From Acidobacteriota bacterium (lineage in GTDB: Bacteria; Acidobacteriota; Blastocatellia; Pyrinomonadales; Pyrinomonadaceae): DNA of 19,323 bases. Positions 1 to 6,165 of the stretch are shown piece by piece. Both the position numbers and the translations under genes were made by a program. The DNA lies in NCBI GenBank assembly GCA_024640445.1, contig JAHEEZ010000044.1, positions 1-19,323 of the forward strand, in the 5' to 3' direction. How positions within the stretch are numbered: the stretch's first letter is position 1; each line of letters opens with the position of its first letter. The notes under the pieces were generated by a model. The model was not told the origin of the DNA. It was given only the letters and a program-made list of their open reading frames with translations, and made no database searches.

Positions 1-1
1 G

Positions 2-715
2 GGTCTTGCCGCATGCGCGGCGGGATTTGCGATCAATAACCTTCTGCTCATAGTCGCGGGAGCGCTTGTAGGAGCCAGCGGTATCATTCTGACACAGATA
101 ATGTGCAAGGCTATGAACCGCTCGTTGTCGAACGTACTGTTCAGCGGATTCGGATCGCCGAAGGCGGCGTCCGGCAAGGTCGAGGGAACGGTTAAGCCGA
201 TTACGGCCGAGGACGCGTACTACGTACTCGAAGCCGCCCAGAGCGTCCTGATAGTTCCGGGATACGGAATGGCGGTCGCCCAGGCGCAGCACGTAGTCAA
301 GGAACTCCAGCAGCTGCTCGAGAAGAACGGCTGTGAGGTCGTTTACGGGGTCCATCCGGTGGCCGGAAGGATGCCCGGGCACATGAACGTGCTCCTCGCC
401 GAGGCAGACGTTTCCTATGACATCCTGCAGGAGATGGACCAGGTGAACCCGAGGATCGAAAATTTCGATGTCTCGATAGTTATCGGAGCGAACGATGTGG
501 TCAATCCCGCGGCAAGAGAAGATGAATCGAGCCCTCTCTGGGGAATGCCGATCATCAACGTGGACAAGTCGCGGACGGTTTTCGTGCTCAAGCGTTCTAT
601 GGCCTCAGGATTCGCGGGCGTCGAGAATCCCTTGTTTTTCAAAGAGAACACGAGGATGCTATTCGGCGACGCGAAGGAGTCGATCAGCACGCTGGTTCGC
701 GAATTCGGGAACTAG
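2..715 (+). CDS. pntB: NAD(P) transhydrogenase subunit beta, 3' part
   Basis: This is the C-terminal 237 residues of the proton-translocating transhydrogenase beta subunit, which moves hydride between NADH and NADP+ and couples this to proton flow across the inner membrane. The frame is open from base 2, so the first ATG inside the window (101) is internal; the visible start still lies in the last membrane helices (GALVGASGIILTQIM). The soluble NADP-binding domain III follows. It shows the GYGMAVAQAQ nucleotide loop, VHPVAGRMPGHMNVLLAEA, GANDVVNP and the KRSM-GFAG-NPLF segment, all hallmarks of PntB. The C-terminus looks complete and ends in TAG. The alpha subunit should lie upstream, outside the window. 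A long hairpin begins two bases after the stop. Identification is secure; only the 5' part is missing. Confidence 0.96.
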   Translation, partial: GLAACAAGFAINNLLLIVAGALVGASGIILTQIMCKAMNRSLSNVLFSGFGSPKAASGKVEGTVKPITAEDAYYVLEAAQSVLIVPGYGMAVAQAQHVVKELQQLLEKNGCEVVYGVHPVAGRMPGHMNVLLAEADVSYDILQEMDQVNPRIENFDVSIVIGANDVVNPAAREDESSPLWGMPIINVDKSRTVFVLKRSMASGFAGVENPLFFKENTRMLFGDAKESISTLVREFGN

Positions 716-716
716 G

Positions 717-804
717 TTAACCACGAAGGAACAAGAAGATACACAAAAAAAGAAGGGGCACAGTGGAATATCCATTGTGCCCCTTCTTTGTTCCTGGTGG
801 TTAA
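717..804. repeat. Long imperfect inverted repeat between pntB and tRNA-Pro
   Basis: The outer arms are 717-734 (TTAACCACGAAGGAACAA) and 788-804. They are complementary except for one gap and one mismatch. The inner arms 749-767 and 771-789 form a stem of about 19 bp with one G-U pair and a 3-base loop. The outer arm resembles the 'ACCACGAAGG-ACACGAAG' short-period repeats that litter intergenic DNA of many acidobacteria and planctomycetes; that family link is from memory. The element sits between convergent genes, so it may serve as a bidirectional terminator or may be a small non-autonomous repeat. Confidence 0.75.
744..789 (-). terminator. Rho-independent terminator behind tRNA-Pro
   Basis: Read on the minus strand, the inner 19-bp stem of the inverted repeat is followed by seven consecutive T (complement of the A-run 745-751). 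This is the layout of an intrinsic terminator. It lies about 20 bases after the CCA end of the tRNA. On the plus strand the same stem ends in TTCTTTGTT and may also stop pntB transcripts, but that T-tract is weaker. Confidence 0.7.
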
Positions 805-809
805 TTCTA

Positions 810-886
810 TGGTCGGGGTGAGAGGATTTGAACCTCCGGCCTCACCGTCCCGAACGGTGCGCGCTACCAGGCTGCGCCACACCCCG
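810..886 (-). tRNA. tRNA-Pro (anticodon CGG)
   Basis: The minus strand folds into a full cloverleaf of 77 bases. The acceptor stem is CGGGGTG/CACCCCG with discriminator A, and CCA is encoded in the DNA. The D-arm contains AGCCTGGTAG. The anticodon stem CACCG/CGGTG encloses the loop TTCGGGA, so the anticodon is CGG. The T-arm is GGAGG-TTCAAAT-CCTCT. The C1-G72 pair at the acceptor end is typical of bacterial tRNA-Pro. It decodes CCG. A terminator hairpin follows directly. Confidence 0.96.
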
Positions 887-942
887 ACAGGGAAACTCAA
901 AGTTTACGTTCTACGGACCCTGGAGTCAAACGCCATTCAAGG

Positions 943-1036
943 TTCATCGATCATTGCTCATCGACCAATTGAGAGTTCGAATCTCGATCTCCTGATTCAC
1001 GGCATTGATCGATGATCGTTGGTCATTGTGCATTGG
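943..1036. repeat. Two copies of a dispersed GATCGATGA/CATTG repeat
   Basis: Bases 1003-1036 read CATTGATCGATGATCG followed by TTGGTCATTGTGCATTGG. This closely matches 4032-4065, with about seven differences in 34 bases. A third, more diverged copy lies inverted at 943-968 (minus strand GGTCGATGAGCAATGATCGATGAA). The 1003-1036 copy overlaps the 3' end of the DedA-family gene. No gene is visible between the tRNA and that gene. Confidence 0.6.
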
Positions 1037-1733
1037 GCTCCGAGGCGGTGTCCGGCTCATCTCCCTTCGACATCTTGTGCTTGATGAACTCGATGATCGG
1101 CGGAAGGATCGACAGGATCACCACCACGATCACCACCTTCTCAATGTGATCCTGAAGCCTGATGCCGAAAGCCTGCTCCACGAGTCCACCAAGGAAATAG
1201 CCTGCAAGCACCATGCTCAGTATCCAGATGAGACCTCCGATGACACTGAACAGGAGGAATGTCTGGTATGCCATTCCTGAAGCGCCTATCACCAAAGGTG
1301 CAAAGGTCCTGACTATGGGCACAAAGCGGGCGAGTATGATGGTCTTTGCACCGTATTTCTCAAAGAACCTGTGAGCTCTCTCGACCCTGCTCGGCTTAAA
1401 AATATAGGAATCCTCGCGCTTGAACAGGCTCTTTCCCATTACACGGCCTGTCCAGTAGCCTGTGTTGTCGCCCAGCACCGAGCCAAGGAAGAAAGCCGGC
1501 AGCACATACAAAATGTAAAGCTTGTCCGGCAGGGTCTTTGCCATGAGGCCCGTCACGACCAGAAGCGAATCGCCAGGCAAAAAGAATCCCACGGCAAGGC
1601 CCGTCTCCGCGAAGATCACGAAAAATAGTCCAAAATAGACGTAAATGCCCAGAAGATCGAGAAGCCAGTTGATCAGTTTGTCGGGCTTTATGAAGTCCAG
1701 GATCTGGTAGATCAGGTGGATGATAGATTCCAT
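1023..1733 (-). CDS. DedA/SNARE-associated family inner-membrane protein
   Basis: This integral membrane protein of 236 residues belongs to the DedA family. The family is linked to proton-motive-force maintenance, envelope integrity and undecaprenyl-phosphate or lipid translocation. Motifs visible are FAETGLAVGFFLPGDSLL near residue 40, GDNTGYWTGRVMG, and the family signature F-x3-YG-x10-RF-x-P-x2-R (FFEKYGAKTIILARFVPIVR) followed by GASGM. These hold the conserved acidic and arginine residues of the family. Several hydrophobic helices flank them. The frame is open to 1820, but that start lies inside pcm; ATG 1733 gives MESIIHLIYQIL, the normal family N-terminus, 34 bases after the pcm stop. 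The last codons and the stop lie inside a dispersed repeat. The exact substrate is unknown. Confidence 0.88.
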   Translation of the reverse strand: MESIIHLIYQILDFIKPDKLINWLLDLLGIYVYFGLFFVIFAETGLAVGFFLPGDSLLVVTGLMAKTLPDKLYILYVLPAFFLGSVLGDNTGYWTGRVMGKSLFKREDSYIFKPSRVERAHRFFEKYGAKTIILARFVPIVRTFAPLVIGASGMAYQTFLLFSVIGGLIWILSMVLAGYFLGGLVEQAFGIRLQDHIEKVVIVVVILSILPPIIEFIKHKMSKGDEPDTASEPNAQ

Positions 1734-1742
1734 TCGTGTTTC

Positions 1743-1761
1743 AAAAGGGAACCGCGTTCCC
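1743..1761 (-). promoter_or_regulatory. Intercistronic hairpin between pcm and dedA-like gene
   Basis: GGGAAC-CGC-GTTCCC (1747-1761) is a perfect 6-bp hairpin. On the minus strand it is followed by TTTT. It lies between the pcm stop and the chosen start of the DedA gene. It may be a weak terminator that lowers expression of the last gene; this is inference from shape only. Confidence 0.35.
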
Positions 1762-1767
1762 GGGAAG

Positions 1768-2451
1768 TCACTGTTTCCAGCCGTGCTCGCCGATAAGAGG
1801 TACGAACGAGCATTTTCCATATGTCTCGCGTTTGATACCGCCGTCTGTCTTCGTAAACCTGATCAATTCCTGTTCCTTCAGATCAGAGCCGACAGGAATC
1901 ACAAGGCGACCTCCTGTTTTGAGTTGCGCGATCAGAGGCTCCGGTGCGGCCGGGGCTCCCGCCGCGACGAGTATAGAGTCGTAAGGCTCATACGCCTCCC
2001 AGCCGTTTGTCCCGTCTGAGCATTTCACCGTGACATTCCGCAGTCCCATGTTACGGAGGAGATCTTCCGCTTTTGAAGCGAGTTTTTCCACCCGCTCTAT
2101 CGAATAGATCTTTCCGCCGATCGCGGCAAGGATAGCCGTCTGATATCCGGAACCCGTGCCGATCTCAAGCACCTTGCTTCGTTCTCTCAATTCGAGGAGC
2201 TCGGTCATCCGCGCAACAATAAAGGGTTGTGAAATGGTCTGGTTTCCCTCGATCGGAAGCGCGTTATTGCGGTAAGCCTGGAACTTCAAAGCCTCCGGTA
2301 CGAACAGGTGCCTTGGTACCGAGTCCATCGCTTCCAGAACGCGTTCGTCCGCAATTCCATGTTCGGTGCGCAGGCTGTCGATCATTCGACGGCGGGCCAT
2401 CGAGTATTCGTCGGACAAACTGAATTCGGTTCCCGAGGTTCCGCTCATCAT
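1768..2451 (-). CDS. pcm: Protein-L-isoaspartate O-methyltransferase
   Basis: This enzyme methylates L-isoaspartyl residues formed in ageing proteins, using S-adenosylmethionine, and so starts their repair in the cytoplasm. The protein is about 227 residues, normal for Pcm. It shows the N-terminal RRRMIDSL stretch, VPRHLFVPEA, the substrate-side signature GNQTISQPFIVARMTELL, then SAM motif I VLEIGTGSGYQTAILA, the post-I acidic residue in YSIERV, and LKTGGRLVIPVG. A GTG at 2460 is possible, but ATG 2451 overlaps the surE stop as ATGA and has GGGAG eight bases upstream, so translation is probably coupled to surE. The surE-pcm pair is a conserved stationary-phase/repair arrangement also seen in Enterobacteria. 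Confidence 0.95.
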   Translation of the reverse strand: MMSGTSGTEFSLSDEYSMARRRMIDSLRTEHGIADERVLEAMDSVPRHLFVPEALKFQAYRNNALPIEGNQTISQPFIVARMTELLELRERSKVLEIGTGSGYQTAILAAIGGKIYSIERVEKLASKAEDLLRNMGLRNVTVKCSDGTNGWEAYEPYDSILVAAGAPAAPEPLIAQLKTGGRLVIPVGSDLKEQELIRFTKTDGGIKRETYGKCSFVPLIGEHGWKQ

Positions 2452-3197
2452 CGCACCCACTCCCGAAGCTGGTTCATCACGTCGTGATTGGTGAGGTCGC
2501 TGCGCATCGGCGTGACGGAGACAAAGCCGTCGTCGATCGCTTCGAAGTCGGTGCCGCCCTCCGCCCGGAAGCCTTCCCGCACCTCGCCGATCCAGTAATA
2601 CGCCTTGCCTCTTGGATCGATATGCTCCGAGATGACCGGGCGTGCGTTCTTGAATCCCTGGCGAGTGACCCTTATTCCTTTCGGGACCCCTTTTGGAATG
2701 TTCACATTCAGAAGTGTGTCTTTGGGGAGCCCTATTTCCAACGCCTTCGCCGTCATCTCTCTCGCGATCTTAGCCGATTCAGAATAATCGTGGTTCCTGT
2801 AAGCGACAAGGCTGAAAGCCAGGCCCGGTACGCCGAGGATCGTCGCCTCAAGCGCGCCTGCTATCGTTCCTGAATACGTCGCGTCGTCGCCCATGTTCGC
2901 GCCGGGATTGATGCCGGAAGCGCATATATCGGGTAGAAGGTCGGGTGTCAGGATCTGGTTCAGCGCGAGGGTCACACAATCGGTCGGAGTGCCATCGACC
3001 GTCCAGTGGCGTTCGTCGATTTGGCGTATCCGAAGCGGCCTCGCGAGAGTGAGACTGTGCGAGGCGCCGCTCATTTCGGAGGCGGGCGCGACGACATAGA
3101 CCTCTCCGATCTCGCTGAGGGCCCTTTCAAGGGCAACGATGCCCTCGGCGTGGTAGCCATCGTCGTTAGTGATTAGAATTCTGGGTCGGTCTGACAT
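2448..3197 (-). CDS. surE: 5'-nucleotidase / survival protein SurE
   Basis: SurE is a metal-dependent phosphatase acting on nucleoside monophosphates (and in some species polyphosphate), associated with survival in stationary phase. The 249-residue protein is full length. It begins MSDRPRILITNDDGYHAEG with the metal ligands N11-D12-D13. Next come SGASHSLTLARPLR (S44), the DGTPTDCV turn, and SGINPGANMGDDATYSGTIAGALE with further metal-binding Asn (N97). The start ATG 3197 fits the family N-terminus, although no clear ribosome-binding site precedes it. It lies 76 bases after rpsU and overlaps pcm by four bases, so the three genes probably share a transcript. Confidence 0.96.
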   Translation of the reverse strand: MSDRPRILITNDDGYHAEGIVALERALSEIGEVYVVAPASEMSGASHSLTLARPLRIRQIDERHWTVDGTPTDCVTLALNQILTPDLLPDICASGINPGANMGDDATYSGTIAGALEATILGVPGLAFSLVAYRNHDYSESAKIAREMTAKALEIGLPKDTLLNVNIPKGVPKGIRVTRQGFKNARPVISEHIDPRGKAYYWIGEVREGFRAEGGTDFEAIDDGFVSVTPMRSDLTNHDVMNQLREWVR

Positions 3198-3273
3198 TGA
3201 AAAAGTTAATGCGTGAAGTGCAGTTCAGAGAAGAAGCACGACACGCATTGTTTCTAGCTGATAAGCCAGGCTG

Positions 3274-3480
3274 TTACCTGTTTCCAAAACTCCGCATACG
3301 GCGGCGCTTATTATTTCGCTTCCGCGCATTGGCAGACTTGAGTTTCGCCTTTTGGCCGGGCGGAACAAAGTGCTGGTGTTTCTTGTAGTCCTTGATGATC
3401 TCTTCGGTCATCACCTTGCGCTTGAATCTGCGCAGGGCGCTTTCGATGGACTCGTTGTAATTAACTGAAACGTAAGCCAA
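3274..3480 (-). CDS. rpsU: 30S ribosomal protein bS21
   Basis: Small, very basic protein of 68 residues. The bS21 core is plain: NESIESALRRFKRKV near the N-terminus, then an Arg/Lys-rich tail with KSANARKRNNKRRRM. It binds the 30S subunit near the anti-Shine-Dalgarno region and helps initiation. The open frame extends to a TTG at 3528, but I choose TTG 3480. AGAGGAG lies ten bases before it, the product starts (M)AYVSVNYNES as in the family, and the predicted transcription start (about 3524) lies downstream of the earlier TTG. It opens the run rpsU-surE-pcm-dedA. Confidence 0.9.
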   Translation of the reverse strand: MAYVSVNYNESIESALRRFKRKVMTEEIIKDYKKHQHFVPPGQKAKLKSANARKRNNKRRRMRSFGNR

Positions 3481-3530
3481 ACTTATCACACTCCTCTTTG
3501 CTCGGATTGCGTTAGCGAGAGCAAACAATA

Positions 3531-3559
3531 ATTAAACTATTTTTGGTGCGGAAAGGCAA
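3531..3559 (-). promoter_or_regulatory. Sigma-70-type promoter of rpsU
   Basis: Minus strand: -35 TTGCCT (3559-3554) and -10 TTTAAT (3536-3531), separated by exactly 17 bases. The -10 matches 5 of 6 consensus bases and the -35 matches 4 of 6. Predicted start near 3524 gives a leader of about 44 bases before the TTG at 3480. Confidence 0.55.
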
Positions 3560-3563
3560 ACGC

Positions 3564-4065
3564 CGCGATTAGTGAATGGTTAATCGTGAATAGTGTCGGT
3601 AGCCCGACCGTGAAGGAGGGCGTAGATCAGAACGCCGAATGGGTGCGGCGGCAGGAAAGATCGCTAGGGAGAACCCGGGAAACAAAGAGGTTTTGAGAAA
3701 GTAGAAGGGATGAAAAGACTCGTGACCGATTCGCGCCCTTGCTTACGTTCGGGCTATTGCTTGCCCGCCGCTGACGCGGCTGCATGAGAATTGGGCGCTC
3801 TTTTCCCGGGATTCCGCCTTCGGCTTCAGCCCGGGCTAACTTCCGTCCGCTACGCGGACTCGGTGGATCTACCGGGTCTTCCAGAGTTTCGGGTCAAGGG
3901 ACGAGTTGCCATCCGGTTTGAGACCCGACTTGCAATTCGGGGTACGGTTCAATCCCAAGAGAATCTCTGCGTCTCCGCGACTCTGCGGTTGATCTTGCTT
4001 TTACCCGTCGTTACCGCTCCGGGGACCGAGCCATTGATCGATGACCGATGAGCATTGTGCAATGA
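3564..4065. repeat. Gene-free region of degenerate intergenic repeats
   Basis: No convincing coding sequence is visible. The stretch is a patchwork. At 3569-3595 there are degenerate copies of TTAGTGAATGG/TTAATCGTGAATAG. At 3600-3622 there is a GCCCGACCGTGAAGGAGGGC hairpin. At 3735-3865 there is a cluster of short palindromes: GCCGC-tga-CGCGGC, CCCGGG on both sides of CCGCCTTCGG, and the perfect GTCCGC-TAC-GCGGAC. At 3963-3992 there is a short-period run of CTCTGCG/TCTCCGCGA/CTCTGCGGTTGA. At 4032-4065 there is the second good copy of the CATTGATCGATGA repeat. Such motifs recur in intergenic DNA of acidobacteria and planctomycetes (from memory). They look like eroded mobile or slippage-derived repeats. 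Confidence 0.6.
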
Positions 4066-4104
4066 AAAAAAATTGCCCCGCGGATAGCTGCATATCCACG
4101 GGGC
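4065..4104 (-). terminator. Rho-independent terminator of the radical SAM gene
   Basis: On the minus strand a 12-bp stem (4104-4093 with 4086-4075, one G-U pair, 6-base loop) is followed by AA and eight T (4072-4065). It lies 28 bases after the stop codon of the radical SAM gene. A second small hairpin, GATCAAA/TTTGATC at 4107-4126, sits between that stop and the terminator. Confidence 0.9.
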
Positions 4105-4131
4105 GCGATCAAAGTTCTATTTGATCGGAGG

Positions 4132-6165
4132 TTACGCCGAAACGGATTCGGTCTTCTTATCTTTCTTGCTGCCGATGCCGCCGATCTGGATCAGCTTCTC
4201 GCCCTTGATGTTGTTCTTCTCAAGGACCATTTCCTGGTAAAGCTTGCGCATCTGCTGCATTTCTTCGGCCGCCGTCTTGGGACCCTCCATTGAAGGTTTG
4301 TCCGGACGCTCGAGATCGACCGCGTTAAGGATCAGGTCGTGTCTGGCATTGCCAAGTTCAACTTCTTTATCCCGCGCAAACACTTCGTGACGGCCGTGCT
4401 CTTTATACCACTGAGCGACGGTCGCGTTCTGGTGCATATGCTCGATGATGTTCCTCCAGCCGATGCCCGTGTTGTAAGCGCAGAACGAGATCTCGCCTTC
4501 CTGGGTGCCGTAAGGGATGATGCACATCTCGGTGCGGCGGAAGTCATAGTTGAAGAGGTCCTGGAACCACATTCCCGCGATAAACAGGAAGTTCCAGGGA
4601 TCCTGACGACGTTTTTCGATGTCTTCAAGCGTCCTGTCGGGACCGACCTTTCCGTAGTCTTTTCCTGAAAGGCCAAACGACTTGTCGAACTTCTTGAGAA
4701 TTCCACCAAGCGTCAGGCTGTTCGGAGCGCCGTACGGATTGTAGTTCTTGAGAAGTGCCAGGCCCATCATGAGGTTCGAGAACCATTTGCCGCGATTGGT
4801 ATCGGTGATGTGCTGCATATCGGTCACAAGGCCCTGAATGTTCAGGAACTGCGGCACGGGCGCCATTTCCTTGGTGTCCTTGTTGATCATCACCGCGGTT
4901 CCGACTCCGCAGTTCGGGTGGCATCCGCAGGAAACCTGTCCCCATTCGTTTTCCGGTCCGTGAACGACGTCCGCGAAATCGGCGAATGCGCCCATAAGCG
5001 AAAGCGGGAACCAGTCACGTGTGGGTTCCGTGATTCCGACCTGCTTCTGAACATCCTGCGCGAGGTGCGACAGAGTGTATCGCTGCTGAAGCCTGCGCTT
5101 CTCCGTGATGTGCTCGTCGCGGCCCGTGAATGAGACAGGCTGGAACGAAACGAACGAGATCTTCTTCGGATTTTCCAACGCAAAGCGGACGATCGATCCG
5201 ACCTGGTCGTTGTTGATGCCGTTGACGAGCGTTGTAACGAGAATTATGTCGACGCCAGCTTCGTGCAGGTTGTTTATGGCTCTAAGTTTTACGTCGAAGA
5301 GGTTGCCGACCTGGCGGTGCGAGTTGGCGTCGTTTCCGATGCCGTCAAACTGAAGGTAAACGAACCGGAGTCCGGCGTCAGCAGCCTCGCGGCAGAATTC
5401 TTTTGATTTAGCGAATTCGATCCCGTTTGTCGCGGCCTGTACCGAGTTGTATCCGACCTTCCTGGCGTAACGGATCGCTTCGAGGAAGTATGGCGAAAGC
5501 GTGGGCTCACCGCCGGAGTACTGTACTGACATCTGCCTGCGCGGCTTGATCGAGATCGCATTGTCGAGGATCTCTTGTACATCTTCCATCGAAAGCTCGT
5601 GCACGAATCCGACCTGGTTCGCGTCCATGAAGCACGGGTCGCACATCATGTTGCAGCGGTTCGTGAGATCGACAGTAAGAACCGCGCCGCGTCCGTACTT
5701 GATCGTGGACGAGCCGTGGTTGTGAAGCTTTTCATCGTTATGCGAACGCATATCACGTCCGGGGAACAAATCCTCGATGTGCTTAAGGAACGCGGAATCG
5801 ATCGCCATAAGATCTTCGAAGTGGCCGTGCTTCGGGCAATCCTTGATCATCCAGATCTGACCGTCACGTTCGATGATCTGGGCTTTGATCTCTCCGACCT
5901 TTTCGTTAATAAGGATTGATACGTCCTGCTCGCCATTGAGGATCGATTCTCTTGCTTCGATCACGCAGTTAGGGCAAAGCGAATCAGTCGTTCTCGGAAA
6001 TCCGAGAGTAGGCTTAGATTTCTGCCACGACTTTAGGATGGGTTTGTCGGCCCACTTGGGAGTGAACGAGGGGTTAGGTTTGAACTGGTTGACCGAACGG
6101 ATCGCTCCGAACGCGCCTTTGGCGATGTAGGTCAGCCCTTTCTCAAAATGCTTCACAGGTCTCAT
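4132..6165 (-). CDS. Tes/Mas-like radical SAM enzyme (COG1964 group), candidate membrane-spanning lipid synthase
   Basis: This 677-residue protein has a radical SAM core with the cluster motif C171-x3-C175-x2-C178 in TNRCNMMCDPCF, then the GGEP loop (218-221). Before it lies a CPNC pair (64, 67) and KDCPKHGHFEDL (C110). After it lie SCGCHPNCG (C413, C415, C419) and MCIIPYGTQEGEISFCAYN (C548, C562). This order resembles archaeal tetraether synthase Tes (MJ0619) and bacterial Mas, which join lipid tails by C-C coupling. I do not see the CP-x2-CGLC motif that I recall just before the radical SAM motif in archaeal members, so this is a divergent branch. ATG 6165 is chosen because GGAG lies eight bases upstream; the frame extends to GTG 6228. 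The gene stands alone with its own terminator. The lipid role is inferred; the fold assignment is firm. Confidence 0.85.
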   Translation of the reverse strand: MRPVKHFEKGLTYIAKGAFGAIRSVNQFKPNPSFTPKWADKPILKSWQKSKPTLGFPRTTDSLCPNCVIEARESILNGEQDVSILINEKVGEIKAQIIERDGQIWMIKDCPKHGHFEDLMAIDSAFLKHIEDLFPGRDMRSHNDEKLHNHGSSTIKYGRGAVLTVDLTNRCNMMCDPCFMDANQVGFVHELSMEDVQEILDNAISIKPRRQMSVQYSGGEPTLSPYFLEAIRYARKVGYNSVQAATNGIEFAKSKEFCREAADAGLRFVYLQFDGIGNDANSHRQVGNLFDVKLRAINNLHEAGVDIILVTTLVNGINNDQVGSIVRFALENPKKISFVSFQPVSFTGRDEHITEKRRLQQRYTLSHLAQDVQKQVGITEPTRDWFPLSLMGAFADFADVVHGPENEWGQVSCGCHPNCGVGTAVMINKDTKEMAPVPQFLNIQGLVTDMQHITDTNRGKWFSNLMMGLALLKNYNPYGAPNSLTLGGILKKFDKSFGLSGKDYGKVGPDRTLEDIEKRRQDPWNFLFIAGMWFQDLFNYDFRRTEMCIIPYGTQEGEISFCAYNTGIGWRNIIEHMHQNATVAQWYKEHGRHEVFARDKEVELGNARHDLILNAVDLERPDKPSMEGPKTAAEEMQQMRKLYQEMVLEKNNIKGEKLIQIGGIGSKKDKKTESVSA

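Noticed and set aside
970..985. GAGAGTTCGAATCTC resembles a tRNA T-arm, suggesting a tRNA remnant or attachment site.
   Set aside because: Only three pairs can form around the loop, no acceptor or anticodon arm is nearby, and no integrase is present.
1734..1820. Upstream extension of the DedA gene (29 more residues).
   Set aside because: It would overlap the pcm coding end by about 50 bases, and the extra residues do not resemble a DedA N-terminus.
3791..4051. Open frame of 86 codons in the repeat region.
   Set aside because: It runs through the palindromes and the short-period repeat, has no ribosome-binding site and no recognisable protein character.
3564..4065. Possible CRISPR array, given the many repeats.
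   Set aside because: No regular repeat-spacer periodicity of 24-40 bases exists, and no cas gene is present.
4339..4668. Plus-strand open frame of 109 codons inside the radical SAM gene.
   Set aside because: Antisense shadow of a gene with conserved cysteine motifs throughout; no start signal.
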